Below are positions 1-5,910 of a stretch of 12,638 nucleotides of DNA, piece by piece (positions within the stretch are counted from its first letter, which is position 1; each line of letters opens with the position of its first letter). The stretch is from contig JBBIJR010000090.1 of assembly GCA_037445875.1 (NCBI GenBank), positions 1 through 12,638 of the forward strand, given 5' to 3'. The DNA comes from JBBIJR01 sp037445875. GTDB taxonomy: Bacteria; CLD3; SB21. The notes under the pieces are model-generated. The model was not told the origin of the DNA, ran no database searches, and saw only the letters and a list, made by a program, of their open reading frames with translations. A program made the position numbers and the translations under genes.

Positions 1-53
1 GTAAAACCACCAGATCCTAAGTCTGGCGCGTCTGCCAATTCCGCCAATCCCGC
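1..53 (-). tRNA. tRNA-Leu(TAG), 5' part, truncated by window edge
   Basis: On the minus strand the molecule begins at 53 with acceptor strand GCGGGAT. A leucine-type D arm follows, then a perfect 5-bp anticodon stem CCAGA/TCTGG (22-26 with 10-14) closing the loop CTTAGGA. The anticodon TAG sits at 19-17 and would read CUA/CUN leucine codons. The start of the long variable arm is visible before the sequence runs off the window at 1, so the T arm and 3' acceptor strand are not seen. The large D arm and the sequence that follows fit a class II tRNA-Leu. I am confident of the identity but cannot show that the tRNA is intact. Confidence 0.9.
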
Positions 54-421
54 ATAAGGGGACGTAAGGTAGAAAAACCCGCCCCCAGTTTCAAGAAATA
101 TTTGACGGAGCAAACCCTGGACGAAGCGATGGATCAGGGCCAACCGCATTGCGGTTTCGAAAGACGAATGGAACAGACGAGCAATGGCCTTTTGTTTTCC
201 AATAGCTTAGAGGCTGAATTGAACCGGAACGAAGCTTTTATGCGCTTTCGTGAATTCCTGGCTCTAATTGGTAATAAGCCGGCCATGGCGGACTTGTGAT
301 TTGCTCTCGTGAGAGGTACCTTCAGCCATAAGAAAGAACCGGCTGGGAGCAACGACAAGAGTGCGGGAGCCGCTATCTTTTCGAGTTGAGAGTTCATAGA
401 GTTTAAAAGTGAGAGAGTGGG
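54..421. other. Intergenic stretch without a supported gene
   Basis: Apart from the tRNA promoter at its left end and one arm of the inverted repeat at 384-421, I see nothing clear here. A 65-codon TTG-initiated frame at 102-299 has no ribosome binding site and no recognisable family. The stretch could be decayed coding sequence, but nothing in it identifies a parent gene. Confidence 0.5.
66..94 (-). promoter_or_regulatory. Probable sigma70 promoter of tRNA-Leu
   Basis: Reading the minus strand, TTGAAA (94-89) is followed after exactly 17 bases by TACCTT (71-66), and the tRNA 5' end lies 12 bases further on. The -35 box is good (5 of 6) and the -10 box is weak. The spacing and position just in front of the tRNA are what support it. 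Confidence 0.4.
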
Positions 422-870
422 ATGAGCAAAATAGAACGATTTGAAGACTTGTTGATCTGGCAGAAAGCCCGTGCGCTGGTCAGGGATATTTATCGAATAA
501 CAGAGTCCAAGGGGTTCGGAAGAGACTATGGATTGAAAGACCAGATTCGCAGAGCATCGGTATCGATCATGCTCAATACGGCGGAAGGATTTGCACGTCA
601 GACCAATAAGGAATTCGGTCGTTTTCTTTTCATGTCGCACGGCTCGGTCGCCGAAGTCCAGTCCATTCTTTACATCGCTTTGGATTTGAATTACGTCAGC
701 GGAGAAGAGTTTCAAATACTCTATGCACAGCGTGATGAAATCTCACGCATGATCTCCGGTTTGATAAAACACCTCAATGATTCGAAGAACATGTCTAACC
801 AAAAGTCAACGCCATGAAAATCCTAATCCCACTCTTCACTCTATTGACTCTGCACTCTCAACTCTCAACT
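384..870. repeat. Inverted repeat pair flanking the IVP-type gene
   Basis: The left arm (384-421) and the right arm (828-870) are complementary in two blocks. AGTTGAGAGTT at 384-394 pairs perfectly with AACTCTCAACT at 860-870, and AGAGTGGG at 414-421 pairs perfectly with CCCACTCT at 828-835. Between the blocks both arms are CACT/ACTC-rich and match imperfectly. In a transcript the arms could close a large stem with the ORF at 422-817 in its loop. This recalls rRNA intervening sequences, but there is no rRNA here. The right arm lies inside the signal-peptide codons of the next gene. Confidence 0.6.
422..817 (+). CDS. Four-helix-bundle protein (23S rRNA-intervening-sequence / S23 family)
   Basis: The 131-residue protein has the hallmarks of the IVP/S23 family: an N-terminal helix with FEDLLIWQKA (residues 7-16), the core IRRASVSIMLNTAEGFAR (residues 42-59) that resembles the family motif IRRAS-SI--NIAEG, and a third helix containing EFGRFLFMSHGSVAEVQ. 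Its length is normal for the family, whose members form antiparallel four-helix bundles that often assemble as pentamers. The family was first seen inside 23S rRNA intervening sequences, but most members are stand-alone genes of unknown function. The stop TGA overlaps the ATG of the next gene (ATGA at 814-817), which suggests translational coupling. The ribosome binding site is weak (GAGAG at 411-415). The gene is enclosed by long imperfect inverted repeats (384-421 and 828-870). No RNA role can be shown from this sequence. Confidence 0.9.
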   Translation: MSKIERFEDLLIWQKARALVRDIYRITESKGFGRDYGLKDQIRRASVSIMLNTAEGFARQTNKEFGRFLFMSHGSVAEVQSILYIALDLNYVSGEEFQILYAQRDEISRMISGLIKHLNDSKNMSNQKSTP

Positions 871-2466
871 GTTTATCCCCAATGGTGCACCGACCCCAAC
901 GTGAACCTCCAGGTCTCTTCCTGGGGCCAGTATCCGGTGGTGTGTTCGGACGGAGACGGCGGGGTGTATATCCGCTGGGAGGCGAACAGCTTTACGACCT
1001 ACCAGTATATCCAGCGGGTGAACAAGTACGGATATAAGTGGCCTCAGCCGGTGGAAGTGTACGGCACCCAAAACGGAACGGCCTTTGAAGGAAAGATCTG
1101 TCCGGACGACTCAAACGGCGTGATCGTACCGTTCCTGGAATGGAACGTGAACGGGATCGATCCGCAGTTTTTTTTTCAACCGCCGCGTGCGGGTGAACCG
1201 GCTCGACAGTACGGGACAGAAGCTGTGGGGGGAATACGGCGTGAGGGTGAGCATGCGGGATACTTCGCAGGCCATTCGGGAAGTCGTTCCCGACGGTCAG
1301 CACGGATGCATCGTGGCGTTTCTGGTGGGACCGGATTCTCTGTACGTTCAACGAATCTCGTCCCGCGGACAAAGGATGTGGGGAGAAGACGGAATTTTTG
1401 TTCACAAGCTCGGTACGTACGGAGAGATTTCGGCGGTGACGGATTGCGATGGGGGCATCATTCTCAACTACTGGGAGAGCACGACGCTGACGACACGATT
1501 TCAGCGAAGGAATGGCTATGGGGATTCACTCTGGACAGTAATATCGGCGAGACCATACACCTTCATGAAGTCGGATGACCAAGGTGGTCTCCTCTTGTCG
1601 ATGAACCGCTATTGTGACGGAGAAAATCGCATCATAGTCAATCGCATGAATCCGGATGGGACATTCAGGTGGGGCCAAAACGGCGTAACACTGGTGGATA
1701 GCGTAGGCGCATATTCAGAAGTGGCCAATTTAGTTCGACATTGGTTTGCTACTGGACGCACGTCATCGACCCTCAGTTCAATTATCAAGCGAGATTCCAA
1801 ATAGTGACTTCAGACACTCAATTTCTGATGGGAAGCAACGGTCTTTCGGTGAGTAGCGTTCAGGACGACAGAAGGGCAAGCGCCGGTTGCGTCCTGAGCG
1901 ACAGCGGCAACATCGTGTTTCTTTTTTATGATTACAGGAATCAAGGGGCTTTCGGCATGTACGGCCAGAAATTCAATTCAATTGGTCAAAAACTGTGGGA
2001 TTCCAATGATGTTCTGTTCACGACGCAGTTGGTCGAAAACGGAGAAATCACACCAGACATGAATGGCGGGCTAATCAAGGTGAGAGCTCGCGCGCCATTG
2101 TACGGCGTCTTCACTCATCAGATGAATCGGGATGGACAAATCGGGCAAGTCATTGCCGGGGTTAAGAATGAAGGCAGATACAAAACTAAAACAGCGGCAT
2201 TGCTGCAAAACTATCCAAACCCTTTCAACCCTTCGACAAGAATTGATTTTGAGTTGCCCCACGATGGACATGTGAACTTAACGGTATATAACATTATTGG
2301 ACAGAAGGTGAAGAATCTGTCGAATAAATATCTTGCTCGAGGATCGTATCAAATCATATGGGATGGTAGGAATGAGGACGGCGTCCCCGTAGCAAGTGGA
2401 CTCTATATTTATAGTCTGCAATTTGACCGCTCTCGCGTCAGCAAGAAGATGCTGCTGATCCGATGA
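814..2466 (+). pseudogene. Secreted seven-repeat (beta-propeller-like) protein with type IX C-terminal sorting domain, split by two frameshifts
   Basis: Read with two frame corrections, this is one protein of about 550 residues. It starts with a signal peptide (MKILIPLFTLLTL, residues 1-13, cleavage perhaps near residue 20). Seven repeats of the form 'R-N--G--LWG--GV' follow, with the key Trp (Met in repeat 6) at about residues 76, 138, 189, 240, 286, 339 and 395. The spacing of 46-62 residues and the count of seven suggest a seven-bladed beta-propeller. The tail from about residue 466 (NYPNPFNPSTRIDFELP, then a FlgD-like Ig fold ending in KKMLLIR) is a typical type IX secretion sorting domain, so the product should be surface-attached or released. 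The first frameshift is at a run of nine T (1168-1176), where eight T would restore the frame. The second, of opposite sign, lies between about 1717 and 1741. The repeat register continues across both, so the breaks are recent or are sequencing errors. As given, translation from 814 stops at 1578. The specific ligand or substrate is unknown. Confidence 0.85.
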
Positions 2467-2493
2467 TCCGCAAAACAAAGGAGGTGGTTTCTT

Positions 2494-2862
2494 ATGAAGG
2501 CTTATAAATGAGATGAGTTGCTGAGAAATCAAATCGATCTTAAACGACGTATCGGGGAGTGCCCTGCCGTGATAAATCCCTTCTATCGCGTGGAAAAGCA
2601 CCATTGGTCGAAGTTTGTCGATATCACTCAGGACACGCTCGGTCTCACGCTGTCGTACGATTTCGACCATCCGATATTTCTTCGCGTTACATCACCCTTC
2701 GACGGCAGCTACTACTTCATTCTTGAGAACCGGCGCCGCTCAAGATTTGACGCGTATACGCCGAACTCGCCGGCCGACTCGGTTCTACAGGGCGGTTCGC
2801 TCCTGATTTGGCATGTGAACCTCCATGCAGGACATGCCCGCGGTCCCAAGTTGACTGTGTGA
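2494..2862 (+). pseudogene. M6 (immune inhibitor A-like) metalloprotease remnant with in-frame TGA
   Basis: A strong ribosome binding site (GGAGG, 2480-2484) precedes ATG 2494, but translation would end after MKAYK at TGA 2509-2511. The same frame then stays open to 2862. The continuation carries HHWSKF, then SYYFILENRRRSRFDAYTP and SLLIWHVN. This matches the segment just after the catalytic domain of M6 proteases, which reads 'YFLLENRQ--GFD--LPG-GLLIWHVD' in the family. The HExxH zinc site, the propeptide and the C-terminal half are all absent. After WHVN the sequence (LHAGHARGPKLTV) no longer resembles the family. It is best read as a deletion derivative or decayed fragment of a secreted protease. 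If it were expressed from the internal TTG at 2518, the product could not be catalytic. Confidence 0.7.
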
Positions 2863-2963
2863 GCCTGCAATCACGCTCATACCGGGACCACGGCGTCCTG
2901 TTCGTTCCTGGGCATGCCTCCTTTTCCGCTTGATAGAAGGCGAATTCTTACGTACGATGCGCT

Positions 2964-2986
2964 CCGGCTCTTCCGGACAGAGCCGG
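2964..2986 (+). other. Hairpin in the 5' leader of the TerB-like gene
   Basis: CCGGCTC (2964-2970) and GAGCCGG (2980-2986) form a perfect 7-bp stem with a 9-base loop. It ends five bases before the Shine-Dalgarno GGAGG at 2992-2996. There is no U-run, so an intrinsic terminator is unlikely. A weak terminator for the upstream remnant or a translation-modulating hairpin are both possible. Confidence 0.35.
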
Positions 2987-3002
2987 CAAACGGAGGCCAA
3001 AA

Positions 3003-3455
3003 GTGAAAATCAGTTTGATGGATGGCAGCAGCTACTTCAGGGGTCTGCTGCTGCTGATACGCAAAGACCGGAAGATCAGCGATTCGGAAGCGGCGTTGAT
3101 GAAACGCGTGGGCAAATCGCTCGGTTTCGAACGAGAATTCTGCGAGAACGCAATTCACGAGGTCCTGGACAATCCCCACATCGCAGGAGAACCCCCGGAA
3201 TTCTCCCGCAGGGAAGTCGCGGAGAAATTCGTGCTGGACGGTATCACGCTGTCCGTTTCGGACGGGGAGGCCCACGCATTCGAACGCGAGTGGCTTCGAA
3301 GAACTGCGGAAAAGAACGGTCTCGACCGGGAGTGGTTTGCCGGGCGTTGGGACCGGGCCGTCGAGGGGCGCCACGACGCAACGGACCTCGAAGTGGATAC
3401 GCTCACGGTGGAATTTTCTGCGTCCGATTCCTTCCGAGATCAGCCGCTCCGGTGA
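3003..3455 (+). CDS. TerB-like (tellurite-resistance-type fold) small cytosolic protein
   Basis: The GTG start at 3003 is set by GGAGG at 2992-2996 with a 6-base spacer, giving 150 residues. The protein is helical and charged, without a signal peptide or membrane segment. Residues 15-29 (LLLLIRKDRKISDSE) and a second copy around residues 77-96 (LDGITLSVSDGEAHAFEREW) resemble the TerB pattern 'L--AD--I---E', in which paired acidic segments bind metal in KP-TerB. TerB-like domains are widespread and most have no proven link to tellurite. No other ter genes are nearby. The protein might equally be a generic helical hypothetical, and the assignment rests on motif spacing only. The C-terminal 30 residues are acidic and look disordered. 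Confidence 0.6.
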   Translation: MKISLMDGSSYFRGLLLLIRKDRKISDSEAALMKRVGKSLGFEREFCENAIHEVLDNPHIAGEPPEFSRREVAEKFVLDGITLSVSDGEAHAFEREWLRRTAEKNGLDREWFAGRWDRAVEGRHDATDLEVDTLTVEFSASDSFRDQPLR

Positions 3456-3764
3456 CGCCGAATCGTATGCCGGTCTGAGTCGTTCGGAATAACGTTCGAC
3501 CTATGTTGGTTTCAGTGTGTTCTCGCCGTCCTCTGCGTCCCCATAGTCCAATGCCGTAGGCATGGCATATTTGTCGAAAACCACTCGCACAAGACAAGGC
3601 CCGAACGCTGTAGGTGTTCCATTCTTCCGTTGCCCGACAAGAGGACCGCGTCCTTCCCCTGCCATGGCGAGCCAATCGGTCAGTGGGGAAGCCCAATGGG
3701 TGCTGCCGTGTAGGGCGGGAAGCCTTCGCTCCCTACACATGCTTACGGTCGATATGAGTCGGTT
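3456..3764. repeat. Intergenic repeat region with several hairpins
   Basis: No gene is supported between the two convergent genes. The stretch holds a compact palindrome ATGCC-GTA-GGCAT (3551-3563) and a second hairpin of the same style, GAACGC-TGTAG-GTGTTC (3603-3619). There is also a larger stem-loop with an 8-bp perfect stem GTGTAGGG/CCCTACAC (3708-3715 with 3731-3738). The GTAGG-loop hairpins look like members of a dispersed intergenic palindrome family. The last stem-loop could serve as a terminator for the converging genes, although it lacks a clear U-run. Confidence 0.55.
3491..3519. repeat. Imperfect direct repeat, copy 1
   Basis: This 29-base segment matches 3744-3772 at 22 of 29 positions, including a perfect 12-base core GGTTTCAGTGTG at 3508-3519. 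Copy 2 contains the stop codon of the metallophosphatase gene. Confidence 0.6.
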
Positions 3765-3772
3765 TCAGTGTG
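3744..3772. repeat. Imperfect direct repeat, copy 2
   Basis: This is the partner of 3491-3519, with its core at 3761-3772. It overlaps the last codons and TGA of the minus-strand gene ending at 3765. The hairpin-containing segment of 224 bases lies between the copies. Confidence 0.6.
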
Positions 3773-4679
3773 GTTGCTGTAGAAAGCGCGCGATCGTCTT
3801 TGCCATTTCCGGATCATCGGCTACCGTGGAGTCGAGAGGGATAAGACGGTTTTCGAAGCCTACGATGGAACGGTCCCTGATCGTAAGATCCAGCCGACCC
3901 ACGTGCGTGCCGTTCCCGCCCGCCTGCACGAGAATGGTCTCCCCTTCCCGCAGCGAGTCCCTTATCTCCATCTGACTGTGCGAGCCGGCGATCACATCGA
4001 TCTCCGGATGTCGTTGGGCCAGCTCCACGTCGGCCTCGTATCCCGCGTGTGAAAGCAGAATCAGAACGTCGGCGGAGTCCCTCCAATGCGCCACCGCGGA
4101 CGCCAGGCCCCATTCGTTCCCGAGATGAAACGGCAGCGGCGATCGCTGCGTCGAATAGGCAAGGTTCGAGGCGGGCGTGTAACCGACGATCACGACGCTC
4201 AGGCCGTTTACGCTCTTTCGCACGGCGGCTGGCGGCTGGACCCCGGTAGAGTCGAACCGGAGGTTGACGCTGGTGTAGGGCAGCGGAGCGCCGCGCACGT
4301 TGCGCTCGAAGAAATCGCGACCGTTTGCGAACTCGTTATCGCCGATCGTAACGGCGTCGTAACCGAACAGCGGATAAAGCGCCAGGACCACACTGTCCTG
4401 CGCCCGTCGAAAGCCGAACTGTTCGAGCAGGTCCCCGGTATCCACGGCCAGCGTGCGGGAATTCTCTTCACGCACCCGGCGGAACACCGTCATACGACGC
4501 GCCAGCCCGCCCATCGGGATGTCCCCGCAATCGCACGCAACGAGGTTGCCGTTGGTGTTGTTGGTGTAGAGAATGGTCAGTGTCCAAGTGTCGCCGCCCC
4601 GGGAACCGGCCGTCAGGACCGCCGCGGCTGCTGCGACCAGCAGACCCAACCGGATATGGTGAGATCGGAACAAGCTCAA
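3765..4679 (-). CDS. Exported 5'-nucleotidase/UshA-type metallophosphatase, catalytic domain only, with altered metal-site motifs
   Basis: The 304-residue protein follows the calcineurin-like N-terminal domain of the UshA/5'-nucleotidase family. It has ILYTNNTNGNL (residues 36-46), GGLARR (57-62), VDTGDLL (79-85), IGDNEF (112-117), LLSHAGYE, then VIAGSHSQ and ILVQAGGNGTHVG. A hydrophobic signal peptide (residues 9-24) predicts export. The C-terminal nucleotide-binding domain of full 5'-nucleotidases (about 500-600 residues) is missing, so substrate is unknown. Canonical motifs are TNDxHG, GNHEF and GHxH; here they read TNNTNG, GDNEF and HSQ, so several metal ligands are exchanged, and a Cys pair (C49, C51) lies next to the first motif. 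The start is TTG at 4679, preceded by AGGGAG (4690-4685); an ATG at 4683 is in another frame. It could be a divergent active enzyme or a non-catalytic relative. Confidence 0.8.
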   Translation of the reverse strand: MSLFRSHHIRLGLLVAAAAAVLTAGSRGGDTWTLTILYTNNTNGNLVACDCGDIPMGGLARRMTVFRRVREENSRTLAVDTGDLLEQFGFRRAQDSVVLALYPLFGYDAVTIGDNEFANGRDFFERNVRGAPLPYTSVNLRFDSTGVQPPAAVRKSVNGLSVVIVGYTPASNLAYSTQRSPLPFHLGNEWGLASAVAHWRDSADVLILLSHAGYEADVELAQRHPEIDVIAGSHSQMEIRDSLREGETILVQAGGNGTHVGRLDLTIRDRSIVGFENRLIPLDSTVADDPEMAKTIARFLQQPH

Positions 4680-4791
4680 ACATCTCCCTGGATGATGCGG
4701 GGAATATAGGGCCCTGTTCCGACGACAGCAAGAGGCCCGTCCGCTGCCAGCGATGGAAGGGGACGTAGCGAAGAGGCGGATGACCGTCCGT

Positions 4792-4932
4792 TCACGCCGC
4801 CAGCCGGTCTTTCGGAGGTTTGCCGCTCTTCAATCTCGGCAGGTTGGCCTCGATGTCCCCGTCGCTCAGAGAGAAATCCGGACACACGAAGAGCGAGAAG
4901 AAATTGCGAATGGCTTTGAGCAGGTTTCTCAT
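4792..4932 (-). CDS. Small 46-residue ORF, translationally coupled to the hydrolase gene
   Basis: On the minus strand ATG 4932-4930 overlaps the TGA of the hydrolase gene (ATGA), with GGAGG about a dozen bases upstream inside the hydrolase's last codons. The peptide begins MRNLLKAIRNFFSLFVCPDF and continues with an acidic SDGDIEANLP stretch and a basic C-terminus ending DRLAA before TGA at 4794-4792. The N-terminus is amphipathic and hydrophobic, with one Cys, and is too short to be a clear membrane span. I recognise no family. The start overlap, ribosome binding site and operon position support it as real. It should be co-transcribed with the hydrolase under the TetR-type operator. Confidence 0.6.
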   Translation of the reverse strand: MRNLLKAIRNFFSLFVCPDFSLSDGDIEANLPRLKSGKPPKDRLAA

Positions 4933-5837
4933 GATGCGTTCCTTTCCTCCAAATTCCGTTCCGACTCGACGTGTCGGGCCAGGAATTGAACCACTTTCTC
5001 CCGGTACTCCTCGAACTCATACAGATTCCGGTGCGTACCGTTTGCTATCAGGATCGTATCGGACAACTCCGGCCTGGCCGCGGCCGCGAGTTCCTCGAAA
5101 TTGCGCACACTCAGCGTCTCGTCACGGCCTCCAAACGCGATCAGGACCGGCGTCTTCAAACGCGCGATGTGGCGGCCCGGACTCCAGGTTTCCACGTCGG
5201 TGCGCAGTTTGCGGTCCCAGAACTTCTTGAGGATGGGCCCGAACGGATAGTAGGGGACCCGCCGGCCTTTGAGCATGTCGCGATTCATCCGTTCGAAGAA
5301 CGAAAAGGACGAACTCACTACCACGGCCCTGATCTCCGGATGACGGGCGCCCACGACGATCGATGCGGCCGCCCCGAGCGAGTGCCCGAACAGCGACAGG
5401 TTCTGGGGATCGACGTCGGGACGATTTTTTAGAAACTCCAGCGCCGACTCGATATCTTCCGTGAACCGTATCAGACTCATGTAATCCATCGGCGCACTGT
5501 CTCCGTGGCCGCGGACGTCAAAGAGAAAAACGTTGTGTCCGGCGCCGAACAGGTACTTTGCGTGCGGCAGCATACCCTGCGCACTGGATTCCCAACCGTG
5601 TAGGAGCACGACAAACGGAAGCCGCTCCTCAGGCTGCGCACCCGGCTGTTTGACCATCCACCCATGCAGCGTATGACCGTGGCTGGAGAAATGGACGTCC
5701 TCGTACGGTAGGCCGCAATCCGCCGGCGTTCGTGTTTTCGGCCTCGGGCGGACGCGCAGAACCCTCTCGGCGGTCAAGTACGCGAACCCTACGACGATCC
5801 CTGAGAGAAGCAGTCCGGCCAATGCTGCGTAGATCAT
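4929..5837 (-). CDS. Membrane-anchored alpha/beta hydrolase (serine hydrolase)
   Basis: This is a full-length 302-residue alpha/beta hydrolase. The N-terminal 22 residues form one hydrophobic segment (a signal anchor), followed by a basic linker. The oxyanion region is VVLLHGWESS (residues 76-85). The nucleophile elbow is GHSLG with Ser153, the acid is Asp239 in GGRDE, and the base is His269 in GTHRN, so the catalytic triad is complete. It resembles the dienelactone-hydrolase/BAAT-like or 'alpha/beta fold hydrolase' groups that act on esters or peptides, and the sequence gives no specific substrate. It starts at ATG 5837 with a modest GGA ribosome binding site. It lies downstream of tetR on the same strand, with a TetR-type palindrome between them, and overlaps the following 46-residue ORF by 4 bases. 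TetR control suggests induction by a small hydrophobic ligand, perhaps its substrate, which is inference. Confidence 0.92.
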   Translation of the reverse strand: MIYAALAGLLLSGIVVGFAYLTAERVLRVRPRPKTRTPADCGLPYEDVHFSSHGHTLHGWMVKQPGAQPEERLPFVVLLHGWESSAQGMLPHAKYLFGAGHNVFLFDVRGHGDSAPMDYMSLIRFTEDIESALEFLKNRPDVDPQNLSLFGHSLGAAASIVVGARHPEIRAVVVSSSFSFFERMNRDMLKGRRVPYYPFGPILKKFWDRKLRTDVETWSPGRHIARLKTPVLIAFGGRDETLSVRNFEELAAAARPELSDTILIANGTHRNLYEFEEYREKVVQFLARHVESERNLEERNAS

Positions 5838-5876
5838 AAGTTTTCCTTTATCTGTATTTGGATTGTGTTATTAAGA

Positions 5877-5896
5877 TTTTGACCAACCGGTCAAAA
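5877..5896. promoter_or_regulatory. TetR-type operator O1 in the hydrolase promoter
   Basis: TTTTGACC (5877-5884), AACC, GGTCAAAA (5889-5896) has perfect 8-bp arms around a 4-base centre. On the minus strand the TTGACC arm can act as a -35 box with an AT-rich TAATAA stretch about 15 bases downstream, so a bound dimer would block hydrolase transcription. The same TTGACC-N4-GGTCAA core recurs at 6525-6540 in front of the tetR gene. Confidence 0.8.
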
Positions 5897-5910
5897 ACTG
5901 AACAAAAAAA

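Noticed and set aside
1..53. tRNA-Leu as attachment site of an integrated element covering 54-2900
   Set aside because: Integration normally uses the tRNA 3' end, but the 5' end faces the window. No integrase gene or repeated tRNA fragment is seen.
102..299. 65-codon TTG-initiated frame near the left end
   Set aside because: No ribosome binding site, no family resemblance, and partly antisense to another open frame.
2509..2511. In-frame TGA as selenocysteine
   Set aside because: The downstream bases form no visible stem-loop of SECIS type, and the position near the start of an M6 fragment has no redox role.
3551..3738. CRISPR array in the hairpin cluster
   Set aside because: The palindromes differ in sequence and spacing, and there is no regular repeat-spacer pattern or cas gene.
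4676..5020. 114-codon minus-strand frame covering the same bases as the 46-residue ORF
   Set aside because: Its start lies inside the hydrolase gene without a site, and the overlapping 46-residue frame has the coupled start.
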